From: Lachnospiraceae bacterium
Lineage (GTDB): Bacteria > Bacillota > Clostridia > Lachnospirales > Lachnospiraceae
NCBI GenBank assembly: GCA_017621815.1
Contig: JAGASK010000033.1
Span: 1 to 64,000 of the forward strand
DNA: 64,000 nucleotides
Reading direction: 5' to 3'
The first letter of the stretch is position 1. Every line of letters begins with the position of its first letter. Both the position numbers and the translations under genes were made by a program. Below are positions 34,310 through 43,501 of the stretch, in pieces. The notes below the pieces were generated by a model that had not been told where the DNA came from, made no database searches, and saw nothing but the letters and a program-made list of their open reading frames with translations.

Positions 34310-36223
34310 ATGATTTTATCCTGTCAGAATATATCAAAAGCATTTAATGAAAAAAGTATATTAAGAGACGTTTCCTTTCATATTGAAGATTATGATAAGG
34401 CTGCCATTGTGGGCATCAACGGTGCGGGCAAAACAACCCTTCTTCGGATTATTGTCGGTGAACAGCCCGCCGATACGGGTATCGTTACTCTTTCCAAAGG
34501 AAAAACCCTGGGATATCTTGCCCAAAATCAGGCCGTAAACAGCGACAATACTATCTACGACGAACTGCTGAGCGTAAAAGCTGACGTAATTGATTTGGAA
34601 AAACAGCTTCGTAAAACAGAAGCAGATATGAAGACAGCCGATGAAAATAAATTGATTCAGCTTATGGAAAGCTATACCCGTCTTAACCACGCCTTCGAGC
34701 TTGCAAACGGCTATGCCTATAAAAGTGAGCTTACAGGAGTATTAAAAGGCCTTGGCTTTTCAGAAGAAGAATTTGATAAGCCCATTGCAGCTCTTTCCGG
34801 CGGTCAGAAAACAAGAGTTGCCCTTTCCAAGCTTCTGCTTTTAAAACCGGATTTAATCATCCTGGATGAGCCTACTAACCACCTTGATTTAAACTCCATT
34901 GCATGGCTTGAAACTTATCTTCTGAATTACAGAGGAGCTGTCATCATAGTATCCCATGACCGCTATTTTCTTGACAAAATCGCCAATAAAGTCATCGAAA
35001 TTGACCAGACAAAGGCTACTGCCTTCAGCGGTAATTATTCTGATTATGCTGTAAAAAAAGAACAGCTCAGAATTGCAGCATGGAATGCCTATATGAATCA
35101 ACAGCAGGAAATCAAGCATCAGGAAGCAGTTATTGAAAAGCTCAGAAGCTTTAACCGTGAAAAATCCATTAAGCGCGCTGAAAGCCGTGAAAAAATGCTG
35201 AATAAAATTGAGGTTCTTGACAAACCAGCACAGACCCGCAGCGATATGCATATGGTCCTGACCCCAAAATGTACAAGCGGTAATGATGTGCTCCATATTG
35301 AAGGTCTTTCCAAATCCTTCGGTTCCCTCTGCCTTTTTACCGATATTGAAATGGATATCAAACGTGGGGAACATGTTGCCATTATCGGAGATAACGGTAC
35401 AGGCAAAACTACCATACTGAAAATAATAAACGGACTTCTGGAAGCCGATAAAGGCAGCATTACTCTCGGCAGCAATGTTCACATCGGCTACTATGACCAG
35501 GAACACCACGTACTTCATCCTGACAAAACATTATTTGAAGAAATTTCGGATGCTTATCCTTCCCTTACAAATACGGAAATCAGAAATACACTGGCTGCCT
35601 TCCTTTTTACCGGAGAAGATGTTTTTAAACAGATTAAGGACTTAAGCGGCGGAGAAAGGGGACGTGTTTCCCTTGCAAAACTCATGCTTTCCGAATCTAA
35701 TTTCCTGATTCTGGATGAGCCTACCAACCACCTTGATATTATGTCAAAAGAAATTCTTGAGGATGCTGTTAATTCCTATGAAGGAACTGTTCTTTACGTA
35801 TCCCATGACCGTTACTTTATTAACCGCACCGCCACCCGGGTTCTGGATCTTACAGGACATAAGCTGATTGGCTATCTTGGAAACTATGATTATTATCTGG
35901 AAAAAAAGGAAGCCCTTGAACAGGTTTATCTCTCTTCTTCAAAAATGCCTTTGCAAAAAGAAGAATCTGTTTCCGAAGGAAAGCTTGACTGGCAGTCCAG
36001 GAAGGAACAGCAGGCAAAAATCCGTAAAAAAGAAAATGACTTGAAGAAATGTGAAGAAAAAATTTCCATGCTGGAAGCCCAGCTTTCCGAAATTGATGAA
36101 GAGATGCAAAAACCCGAAGTTGCCACTGATGTTGCAAAGCTGCAGGAGCTGACTTCCAGACAAAGCACAATTAATGAGCAGCTCTCAGATTTGTATGAAC
36201 TATGGGAAACCTTAGCCGAATAA
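34310..36223 (+). CDS. ABC-F family ATPase, 637 aa
   Basis: Two ATP-binding cassettes: Walker A GINGAGKTTLLR with signature LSGGQKTRVALSK, and Walker A GDNGTGKTTILK with signature LSGGERGRVSLAK, each followed by LDEPTNHLDL/I. Between them is an interdomain linker rich in Lys/Glu (KSIKRAESREKMLNKIEVLD). The C-terminus is a coiled coil (QQAKIRKKENDLKKCEEKIS). There are no membrane segments. Such proteins act on ribosomes, easing stalls or protecting them from antibiotics. It has its own promoter divergent from rex. Which ABC-F subgroup it joins is not clear. Confidence 0.93.
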   Translation: MILSCQNISKAFNEKSILRDVSFHIEDYDKAAIVGINGAGKTTLLRIIVGEQPADTGIVTLSKGKTLGYLAQNQAVNSDNTIYDELLSVKADVIDLEKQLRKTEADMKTADENKLIQLMESYTRLNHAFELANGYAYKSELTGVLKGLGFSEEEFDKPIAALSGGQKTRVALSKLLLLKPDLIILDEPTNHLDLNSIAWLETYLLNYRGAVIIVSHDRYFLDKIANKVIEIDQTKATAFSGNYSDYAVKKEQLRIAAWNAYMNQQQEIKHQEAVIEKLRSFNREKSIKRAESREKMLNKIEVLDKPAQTRSDMHMVLTPKCTSGNDVLHIEGLSKSFGSLCLFTDIEMDIKRGEHVAIIGDNGTGKTTILKIINGLLEADKGSITLGSNVHIGYYDQEHHVLHPDKTLFEEISDAYPSLTNTEIRNTLAAFLFTGEDVFKQIKDLSGGERGRVSLAKLMLSESNFLILDEPTNHLDIMSKEILEDAVNSYEGTVLYVSHDRYFINRTATRVLDLTGHKLIGYLGNYDYYLEKKEALEQVYLSSSKMPLQKEESVSEGKLDWQSRKEQQAKIRKKENDLKKCEEKISMLEAQLSEIDEEMQKPEVATDVAKLQELTSRQSTINEQLSDLYELWETLAE

Positions 36224-36293
36224 CCATGACAAGTTCTTCCGCGTATTTCCGTCTATAAAGAACATATTTTTTGAACTTACTGCCATACATAAA

Positions 36294-36336
36294 AAATCCG
36301 CATATAACAGATCTCCTGTCTGAAATATGCGGATTT
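36294..36336. terminator. Bidirectional terminator between ABC-F and icd
   Basis: AAATCCGCATAT (36294-36305) pairs with ATATGCGGATTT (36325-36336) over 12 bp. It is T-rich on the plus side and preceded by an A run (T run on the minus strand), serving both convergent genes. Confidence 0.8.
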
Positions 36337-36356
36337 CTTATATTCATGTCTGTTTC

Positions 36357-37562
36357 TTACATCGCATCAAAAGTATCCCTGATTGCCTTAATAAAATCAA
36401 GGCTGTTTAAAATCACAGGATTTTCACAGGTTGAAATCAGTGACAGGCTCTTTGTCATCTTGCCGTCTTCCACTGTCTTAATACATGCTTTTTCAAGCTT
36501 ATCGGCAAAAGTAACCAGTTCTTCAATTCCATCCAGTTCCCCTCTTTTTCTAAGGGCGCCTGTCCATGCAAAAATAGTTGCAATGGAATTGGTAGAGGTC
36601 TCTTCTCCCTTTAAATGCTTATAATAATGACGCTGTACCGTTCCATGTGCTGCTTCGTATTCATATACGCCGCTGGGTGATACCAGTACGGAAGTCATCA
36701 TGGAAAGGTCACCGTAGGCAGTTGCCACCATATCCGACATAACATCGCCGTCATAATTTTTACATGCCCAGATAAATCCTCCTTCTGAACGGATTACCCT
36801 TGCCACGGCATCATCAATCAATGTATAAAAATACTCTATTCCAAGCTGTTCAAACTTCTCTTTGTACTCTGCATCATAAATTTCCTGGAAGATATCCTTA
36901 AAGGTATGGTCATATTTCTTGGAAATCGTATCTTTGGTTGCAAACCATAAATCCTGCTTCGTATCAATGGCATAATTAAAACATGCCCTTGCAAAACTGG
37001 AAATGGATTTTTCCGTATTGTGAATGCCCTGAATGATTCCGGCGCCGTCAAAATTATGTATTAATTCCCTTACTTCCGTTCCGTCTTCCGCAGTAAATAC
37101 CAGCTCTGCTTTTCCTTTTCCCGGAACCTTAATTTCCGTATTCTTATAGACATCGCCGTAAGCATGACGTGCAATGGTAATAGGTTTCGTCCAGTTTTTC
37201 ACATAAGGGATAATACCTTTTACAAGAATGGGAGCACGAAATACAGTACCATCCAGAATTGCACGAATTGTTCCGTTAGGGCTTTTCCACATTTCTTTCA
37301 GATTATATTCTGTCATTCTGGCTGCATTAGGAGTAATGGTTGCGCATTTAACGGCTACACCGTATTTTTTCGTTGCTTCTGCACTGTCCACTGTTACTTT
37401 GTCATCTGTTTCGTTCCTGTGTTCCAGGCCAAGGTCATAATATTCCGTCTTCAAATCGATATAAGGCAAAAGCAGCTCATCCTTAATCATTTTCCACAAG
37501 ATTCTGGTCATTTCATCCCCATCCATTTCAACCAGGGGAGTTGTCATTTTGATTTTATCCAT
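36357..37562 (-). CDS. icd: NADP-dependent isocitrate dehydrogenase, 401 aa
   Basis: Oxidative decarboxylation of isocitrate to 2-oxoglutarate. It belongs to the eukaryote-like class: [71 protein letters not shown] and [19 protein letters not shown]. Length is typical. It is the last gene after the GntR regulator (17-base gap) and the Re-citrate synthase. Together they make glutamate precursors from oxaloacetate; the aconitase is not in the window. Confidence 0.95.
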   Translation of the reverse strand: MDKIKMTTPLVEMDGDEMTRILWKMIKDELLLPYIDLKTEYYDLGLEHRNETDDKVTVDSAEATKKYGVAVKCATITPNAARMTEYNLKEMWKSPNGTIRAILDGTVFRAPILVKGIIPYVKNWTKPITIARHAYGDVYKNTEIKVPGKGKAELVFTAEDGTEVRELIHNFDGAGIIQGIHNTEKSISSFARACFNYAIDTKQDLWFATKDTISKKYDHTFKDIFQEIYDAEYKEKFEQLGIEYFYTLIDDAVARVIRSEGGFIWACKNYDGDVMSDMVATAYGDLSMMTSVLVSPSGVYEYEAAHGTVQRHYYKHLKGEETSTNSIATIFAWTGALRKRGELDGIEELVTFADKLEKACIKTVEDGKMTKSLSLISTCENPVILNSLDFIKAIRDTFDAM

Positions 37563-37579
37563 TATACTTTTCCTTCCTT

Positions 37580-38272
37580 TTAGTCTTCCTTCTTATAAAT
37601 ATCGTACAGTCCGTTTTTTACCATATTATCATAAGCATTGTTCATATGCAAGGTAGCCAGCCTTTCGGCTTCCTGTGGGTTCTTTGCTTTAATCGCTTCC
37701 ATAATCTGCCTGTGCTCCTCATTGGAAGCAATTCCCCTTTCCTTTGTGGAAAGTGTTTTTTTACGGATTCGTATGACATACTGGTGAAAATCCTGAAGAA
37801 GATTTTCAAGCATTTTGGAGTTGCAGGCTTCATACAGAATATGATGAAAACGGTTATCCAGCTCCGTCATCTGTTCCATATGTCCCTTGGAAGCATGAAA
37901 GCTTGCAAGATATACATTCTCTTCCAGCTCTTCAAGCTGCTCCAGCGTAATATTTTCAGTAGCCAGTCTGGCACACATTCCTTCAAGAGATGAACGGATC
38001 ATGTAGATGTCTTTTACATCCTTGGCAGTAATCCCGGTTACATAAGCTCCTTTATTGGGAACTATCTGAATCAGTCCTTCTAATTCAAGCTGCCTGAAAG
38101 CTTCCCGCACGGGAGTCCTGCTTACGCCAAGCTCCTCTCCGATTGCCACTTCCTTCAATTCTTCATTTTCTTTGTATTTACCGCTTAAAATATCCTCCCG
38201 CAGACGGTTGAACACCCTGCCCCGCAGCGAATACTTATCCGTTACTTCTTTTTTTAAATCATAACTACTCAT
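37580..38272 (-). CDS. GntR-family regulator, FadR/FCD subgroup, 230 aa
   Basis: An N-terminal winged helix ([39 protein letters not shown]) and a C-terminal FCD ligand domain (helical, with [14 protein letters not shown] metal-ligand pattern). Such regulators sense small carboxylic acids. It lies inside the citrate-synthase/icd unit, and a perfect palindrome upstream of that unit fits its class of operator, so it probably controls the unit in response to a citrate-related metabolite. The ligand is inferred only from context. Confidence 0.88.
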   Translation of the reverse strand: MSSYDLKKEVTDKYSLRGRVFNRLREDILSGKYKENEELKEVAIGEELGVSRTPVREAFRQLELEGLIQIVPNKGAYVTGITAKDVKDIYMIRSSLEGMCARLATENITLEQLEELEENVYLASFHASKGHMEQMTELDNRFHHILYEACNSKMLENLLQDFHQYVIRIRKKTLSTKERGIASNEEHRQIMEAIKAKNPQEAERLATLHMNNAYDNMVKNGLYDIYKKED

Positions 38273-38304
38273 TTTTCAGTTTACGCTTGCCTTTCTTTAC
38301 CGGA

Positions 38305-39717
38305 CTAGCCAATGGTCGTATTGAGCAGCTTACATGCAATCGCTATCTGCTCAATTAACTCAGAATCCGTAATAACAGTTACACGGCCTTCTTCATACTG
38401 CTTGTCCACCCACTTTTTAACCTCTGCAACCACCGGGTCAGCTTTGTCAAGCTGCTTCTCCCCTTTCAGTTTGAAATAGGTATTAATCCAATGAGCAATG
38501 CCTGCAAGACCGGAAGTGTTGGATACTGCACAAAGCACCGGCCTGTTCAGGAATTTATCCGTATCAAAAATATTATAAATTTCTTCGTTTTTAAGAAGAC
38601 CGTCCGCATGGATGCCGGCTCTGGTCACATTGAAATTCTTACCCACAAAAGGAGTTCTTTCAGGAATATGATAGCCGATTTCCTTCTCATAATATTCAGC
38701 CAGTTCGGTAATCACTGTTGTATCCATTCCATTTAAATCGCCTTTAAGCTGCGCATATTCAAATATCATGGCTTCCAGAGGCGTATTTCCCGTTCTTTCA
38801 CCGATGCCGAACAATGAAGTATTTACACCTGAACAGCCATACAGCCAAGCTGTGGTGGAGTTCACAACTGCCTTGTAGAAATCATTATGCCCATGCCATT
38901 CAATCAATTCATGAGGCACACCTGCATGAGTATGAAGGGCATATATAATCCCCTGAACACTTCTGGGGATAACGGCACCCGGATAATTGACTCCATATCC
39001 CATAGTATCGCAGGCACGAACCTTGATCGGAATCTTATACTCATCCATCAGTTTCATTAATTCCAGGCAGAACGGCACAACATAACCGTAAATGTCTGCA
39101 CGGGTAATATCTTCCAAATGACATCTGACGCTGATTCCTTCTTCCAGACAATCCCTTACAACACTTAAATAGTGCTCCATAGCCTGCCTTCTGGTCATTT
39201 TCAGCTTTAAGAAAATATGATAATCGGAACAGCTTACCAAAATACCGGTTTCTTTCATGCCGATTTCTTTTACCAGCTTAAAATCTTCCTTGCTGGCGCG
39301 AATCCAGCTTGTAACCTCCGGGAATTCATATCCCCGTTCCATACATTTGTAAACCGCATCCCTGTCCTTTTTACTGTAAAGGAAAAATTCACTGGCACGT
39401 ATCATGCCGTTAGGACCGCCAAGCCTGTGCATATAATCATAAATCTTTACAATCTGCTCCGTAGTATAAGGCGCCCTTGATTGCTGACCGTCACGAAATG
39501 TGGTATCTGTAATCCAGATATCCTTCGGCATATTATGCGGTACAATTCTATCATTAAAAGGAATCTTCGGTACCTCCGAATAGGGAAACATATTTCTGAA
39601 TACATTGGGTTTTTCCACATCATCCAATATATACATATGCTCTTCAATTTCAAGCAGATTATTTTTAGTATTCAGCGATACCGGTCTGTCTAAGAAAAGA
39701 TCATTTTCTGGAGCCAT
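38305..39717 (-). CDS. Re-citrate synthase-like / homocitrate-synthase-family enzyme, 470 aa
   Basis: A DRE-TIM aldolase-type acyltransferase: DTTFRDGQQSRAPYTTEQ (metal and catalytic R/D), LEDITRADIYGY, HGHNDFYKAVVN and AGIHADGLLKNEEIY. It is much closer to the clostridial Re-citrate synthase described in Clostridium kluyveri than to isopropylmalate synthase, and its operon partner icd supports citrate as product. It condenses acetyl-CoA with oxaloacetate. I chose ATG 39717, with AAGGAGGAG about 8 bases upstream; a 39771 start would lie over the operator. Confidence 0.82.
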   Translation of the reverse strand: MAPENDLFLDRPVSLNTKNNLLEIEEHMYILDDVEKPNVFRNMFPYSEVPKIPFNDRIVPHNMPKDIWITDTTFRDGQQSRAPYTTEQIVKIYDYMHRLGGPNGMIRASEFFLYSKKDRDAVYKCMERGYEFPEVTSWIRASKEDFKLVKEIGMKETGILVSCSDYHIFLKLKMTRRQAMEHYLSVVRDCLEEGISVRCHLEDITRADIYGYVVPFCLELMKLMDEYKIPIKVRACDTMGYGVNYPGAVIPRSVQGIIYALHTHAGVPHELIEWHGHNDFYKAVVNSTTAWLYGCSGVNTSLFGIGERTGNTPLEAMIFEYAQLKGDLNGMDTTVITELAEYYEKEIGYHIPERTPFVGKNFNVTRAGIHADGLLKNEEIYNIFDTDKFLNRPVLCAVSNTSGLAGIAHWINTYFKLKGEKQLDKADPVVAEVKKWVDKQYEEGRVTVITDSELIEQIAIACKLLNTTIG

Positions 39718-39760
39718 CGCTATCTCCTCCTTAAGATTGTATTTTAAAAACTCTTGTATA

Positions 39761-39772
39761 ATTGTATACAAT
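39761..39772. promoter_or_regulatory. Perfect palindrome, probable GntR operator
   Basis: ATTGTATACAAT is a perfect 12-bp palindrome 44 bases upstream of the citrate-synthase start, with an extended TTGTATA on its left side. FadR/FCD regulators commonly bind such sites, and the adjacent regulator gene makes it the likely target. It sits directly past the subtilisin stop, in the only gap before the unit. Confidence 0.6.
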
Positions 39773-39780
39773 AGCTCCTG

Positions 39781-40692
39781 TTATGTCAACAAGTAATTTA
39801 TTTGCAGCATTCCAAATCCTTGCTTGTTCCACGGCTCCTTTAAATCTCTTGCCGTGTTTTGAAGCTTTCTTTTTACCTGTTCATTTGAATAAAAAGGATA
39901 TTTTTGCAAAAGAAGCGCTATTGCTCCCGAAACAATGGGCGTCGCCATGGAAGTACCGCTTTTTGCAACATATGCATTTCTGTAACGCCATCCTCTTTTT
40001 TCCAAAAATGCATTACAGGAAATAATATCCGTTCCGGGAGCTACAATATCCGGCTTTTTCATTTCATACGGACTGGGACCTCTTCCTGAATAACTTTCAC
40101 ACAAATGCTCCCTGTTTCCAAAATATCCTCCCTCATGACATCCTACTGTAATTACCCTTTTTCTTGCACCTAAAGGTGAAATTGTCATAGGCTTCGGTCC
40201 TGCATTGCCTGCCGCACATACTACAACAAGACCGCATCTCCACGCCTCATCCACCAGTTCAAGAAGTGCGTTCATTCTGTCTTTATCTGCCGATTCACCC
40301 ATTCCAATGGAAATATTTAAAATACGTATATCATATTTCTTTCTGTTCTTAAGAACCCACTCTATGCCGACTGCCATATTTTCTATAATGCCGTCACCTT
40401 TATAATCAAGCACCTTTCCTACAACCAATCTGCTTTCAGGAGAAATTCCCTTATATTTTCCTTCCGAAAGCTTTCCGCTGCCGCACATACAGCCCGCTAC
40501 ATGCGTACCATGTCCGCTGTCATCATAAGCCTCCGGCCTGCCGTTTACAAAATCCCTGAAAGCAATTATTCTATTATCAAAATCCGGATGAAATGCAATT
40601 CCTGTATCCAGCATGGCAATGGTAATGCCGCCTTTTCCGCAGGCTCTTACAAGCTCATCGGAACATCCCAACTGATTTCTTACCCGAAGCAT
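39781..40692 (-). CDS. Subtilisin-like serine protease (S8), leaderless, 303 aa
   Basis: The catalytic triad blocks are complete: Asp in AMLDTGIAFHPDFD, His in DSGHGTHVAGCMCG, Ser in SGTSMATPIVSGAIALLL, with oxyanion Asn in CAAGNAGPK. No signal peptide or pro-domain is present, so it is probably intracellular. Length fits the compact peptidase domain. It follows the sortase-substrate genes by 56 bases on the same strand. Its ribosome site is buried in a hairpin (40697-40735). It may process cytosolic proteins rather than the surface ones. Confidence 0.9.
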   Translation of the reverse strand: MLRVRNQLGCSDELVRACGKGGITIAMLDTGIAFHPDFDNRIIAFRDFVNGRPEAYDDSGHGTHVAGCMCGSGKLSEGKYKGISPESRLVVGKVLDYKGDGIIENMAVGIEWVLKNRKKYDIRILNISIGMGESADKDRMNALLELVDEAWRCGLVVVCAAGNAGPKPMTISPLGARKRVITVGCHEGGYFGNREHLCESYSGRGPSPYEMKKPDIVAPGTDIISCNAFLEKRGWRYRNAYVAKSGTSMATPIVSGAIALLLQKYPFYSNEQVKRKLQNTARDLKEPWNKQGFGMLQINYLLT

Positions 40693-40696
40693 AAAG

Positions 40697-40735
40697 AAAC
40701 TCCCGGCTTTTTTGATTATGATATGCCGGAAGTTT
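40697..40735 (-). promoter_or_regulatory. Hairpin sequestering the subtilisin ribosome site
   Basis: On the minus strand AAACTTCCGGC (40735-40725) pairs with GCCGGGAGTTT (40707-40697): 11 pairs with one G-U. The GGGAG ribosome site (40704-40700), seven bases before the ATG, lies fully inside the stem. It could lower translation or act as a terminator; the trailing T run is short (CTTT). Confidence 0.55.
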
Positions 40736-40748
40736 CATAAATGTTTCT

Positions 40749-43493
40749 TTATTTTTTTCGTACTGATATATGCTTTCCTCTATAGAAGAATAACGCTACG
40801 GCAGCAGCCAGAAGTCCCATTGCCAGAAACCATTTCGGATGAATTCCGTCTCCCGTATCAGGCGTATCATCCTTGTTTCCAGCCATGCTGACAAAGACTT
40901 TTCCATTCGCTACTACGCCCTGCCCGTTAATACCTGAATATTGGTAAATTCCATAAGGTGAAAAATGATGCGCTGTAAACTGAATGTAATCTCCGTCTTC
41001 CAGATTGACAATTCTGTATTCCACTGCCTCAAGCTGACCGTCACTGTCAAGTGTTACTACATGGAGCCCCTCTGTGCTCACACTTTCCGGTTTGGGAATC
41101 TGTACCGTAACATACTGTTTTCCCAATTTCGTAATAGGTATCTGTCCCGTACTGTCATACAGGGTTATATCAAATCCAAGCAGTCCTGCTGGTTCCCGTC
41201 CTCCGTATATTTCTCCGTAACTTTGTGCAATCCTGGCTGCTGCATCATCAGAATCCCTAATCGCAAGAACAAAATCATTTTCATTACCTGCCAGCGTCGC
41301 CATTGCATTTTCTCTGCCGGAAGCGATTACTTTACTGTTAATCTGCAATGAAATGCCATCTGAAGCTGCCTTGGAGACTCCCTGAGTTAAATCTCCAAGT
41401 ACATCACCCGTTTCATTGCAAATAATGCCATGGAACCCAAACTTTCCGCTTTCAAGCACTGTTCCTTCAAAACCTGAAACCAGATTCGACACAATTGCTG
41501 TTTTACAATTTCCAAATGCATAGGTTCTTGCTTCTTCATTGAACAGTCTCCCGGCATTATCACCTATAGTCAATACAGGAAGTTCTTCTCCTTCAAAAAC
41601 TACCGTATCCGTGCCTCCCGAGGATGCATATGCGCCAAGTCCGATTTCCTTCATGGCTGCCGGAACAACTATCTGTGATAAAGGACAGTTAAAGAATGCC
41701 CTGTCACCAACTTTCGTAAGCTGACCGCCTCCGTTTACCGTTTTCAGATTCTTACAGCCGCTGAAAGCAGCTTCTCCTATTACAGTTACAGAATCAGGGA
41801 TATTCACAGCTGTAATTCCCATATGATCTTTAAACACTTCCGCACCTATCTGCTTCACTCCGTCAGGAATATTCACCACACTGTCGGTTCCTGTATAGGA
41901 AAGCAAAATACCGTCGCCTGCAATAACAAAATCAGAAGAAGCATTGCCCCTTTCCGCATCCAGCCATGGTGTATTTACAAAAGCATTGGCAGCAATCTCC
42001 TTTACACTGTCCGGAATGGTTACACTTGTTAAACTGTCACAATGATAAAAAGCTCCATAACCGATTTTTTCCACACCTTCAGGAATTACAATGGAATTAA
42101 GTCCCGATCTTGAAAAAGCAAAATCCCCGATTTCAGTAATTCCCTCCGGTATTTCATATTCGGCCAGTGTATTATCCTGATAATAAGCCTGTGAAGCAAT
42201 CTTATTTCCTGCAATGGTATATTTGGGAAAATCCTTACCTTTTTCAGCATTGTCAGAAAGAATATTTCCGATAGCTTCCACCGTTTCAGCCGGGCTGTCA
42301 CTATCTTCACTTTCCACTCCCAAATCAATTTTCTGCTTTTTTTCATTACTGCCTGCCGCCGGCCGTGCATTATCAATAAACACTACTGCACGTCCTGCTA
42401 CAATACTGGATTCTCCCAATAATCTTCCACTACCGGAGCTTCCGTTTATAGTGGTAGGCGATTCCGGAGGCATTGTTTCTGTATCTTCCGGCCGGGGCGT
42501 TACTTCCGTTTCATTTGTTTCATTTTCCGGTGTCTGATTCTGTTCAGTATCGCCTGTAATTTCATCTGCGGAAATTACCTGTGAATCCTGGACATCCTCA
42601 TACTCAATGCGTTCCACCTCTGATGCTTTACGCAAAGCTGCATATTCCGCACCATAGGTTCCCGGCGTTGCTTCAAATTCCACATGACTGCAGCCGTCAA
42701 ATGCAGTAGCATGAATATTATTCATGGAATCCGGCAGCGTAACTGTGGATAAGCTTACACAATCTTCAAAGGCTTTCGCTTCTATACTTCTTACCGGCAA
42801 AGGAATCGTCACCGAATCAAGATTCATACAGTTTGAAAATGCATATGCCGGAATACTGCTTAAATTACTGTCAAGGGTTACATGTTTCAAATAGGGATTT
42901 CCCCAAAAAGCATATGCATTAATCTCTTCCACCGTTTCAGGCACTGTAAACGCTTCTTTTTCATAATCAGGCATCAGCGCAAACAGTATCTTTTTTTCAT
43001 CATCATACAAAATACCGTCACTGTAAGCTAAATACGAATTATTCTCTGATAAGGACAGTTCCGAAAGCTGGCTGCAGCCTGCAAATACACCGCTCCCTAT
43101 CTTTTTAAGCCCTGCCCCCAAAGTTACATTTCTTAATTCCCTGTTATTGCTGAAAGCGGCTGTCTCCAACTCCTCGACCGAATCCCCCACCTGAATTGTT
43201 CTTAAATTATCACAATCGGCAAAAGCACGGTAGCCGACCTTTTCCACCTGACCGCCTATAGTAACCTTTACAAGATTATCGTTGCCAGCAAAGGCTTCTT
43301 CCCCGATTTCTTTCACATTATCAGGAATAGACACGACTTCCGCCGTGCCTGTATATTTTAATAATTTATTTCCTTCCATTTGAAAATCAGATGCAGGAGC
43401 CACAGCTTCTACATCTGACACAGGTATCTGAGTGACTGCTATTGCCATAGCAATCAGCAGTGCACTCAGAATCTTTGCCATTTTTCTGTTCAT
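40749..43493 (-). CDS. Sortase-anchored BspA-type leucine-rich surface protein, 914 aa
   Basis: N-terminal signal peptide (KILSALLIAMAIAVTQIPVS). Two BspA/LRR_5 repeat arrays follow (about 40-285 and 430-690; repeating AFxxCxxLxxVTIPDSVxxI units, such as GYGAFYHCDSLTSVTIPDSV), separated by a Glu/Thr/Pro-rich linker. A C-terminal domain (about 730-860) is shared with the 2053-aa neighbour (ITLYDSTGQIPITKLG, FTAHHFSPYGIYQY). The end is TPDTGDGIHPKWF (877 on), a TPxTG-type sorting signal, then a membrane helix and a basic tail. Likely covalently fixed to the wall by the class B sortase encoded upstream. Function: probable adhesin, inferred. Confidence 0.88.
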   Translation of the reverse strand: MNRKMAKILSALLIAMAIAVTQIPVSDVEAVAPASDFQMEGNKLLKYTGTAEVVSIPDNVKEIGEEAFAGNDNLVKVTIGGQVEKVGYRAFADCDNLRTIQVGDSVEELETAAFSNNRELRNVTLGAGLKKIGSGVFAGCSQLSELSLSENNSYLAYSDGILYDDEKKILFALMPDYEKEAFTVPETVEEINAYAFWGNPYLKHVTLDSNLSSIPAYAFSNCMNLDSVTIPLPVRSIEAKAFEDCVSLSTVTLPDSMNNIHATAFDGCSHVEFEATPGTYGAEYAALRKASEVERIEYEDVQDSQVISADEITGDTEQNQTPENETNETEVTPRPEDTETMPPESPTTINGSSGSGRLLGESSIVAGRAVVFIDNARPAAGSNEKKQKIDLGVESEDSDSPAETVEAIGNILSDNAEKGKDFPKYTIAGNKIASQAYYQDNTLAEYEIPEGITEIGDFAFSRSGLNSIVIPEGVEKIGYGAFYHCDSLTSVTIPDSVKEIAANAFVNTPWLDAERGNASSDFVIAGDGILLSYTGTDSVVNIPDGVKQIGAEVFKDHMGITAVNIPDSVTVIGEAAFSGCKNLKTVNGGGQLTKVGDRAFFNCPLSQIVVPAAMKEIGLGAYASSGGTDTVVFEGEELPVLTIGDNAGRLFNEEARTYAFGNCKTAIVSNLVSGFEGTVLESGKFGFHGIICNETGDVLGDLTQGVSKAASDGISLQINSKVIASGRENAMATLAGNENDFVLAIRDSDDAAARIAQSYGEIYGGREPAGLLGFDITLYDSTGQIPITKLGKQYVTVQIPKPESVSTEGLHVVTLDSDGQLEAVEYRIVNLEDGDYIQFTAHHFSPYGIYQYSGINGQGVVANGKVFVSMAGNKDDTPDTGDGIHPKWFLAMGLLAAAVALFFYRGKHISVRKK

Positions 43494-43501
43494 AGGGTCT
43501 C

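Noticed and set aside
34889-35518. 209-residue open frame opposite the ABC-F gene
   Set aside because: It is antisense to the conserved second half of the ATP-binding cassettes and has no ribosome site; codon structure follows the plus-strand gene.
40710-40724. ATTATGATATG near the subtilisin start, similar to the rlmH attachment core
   Set aside because: Only the short AT-rich core agrees, it is within a core operon and forms a hairpin loop; chance is more likely.
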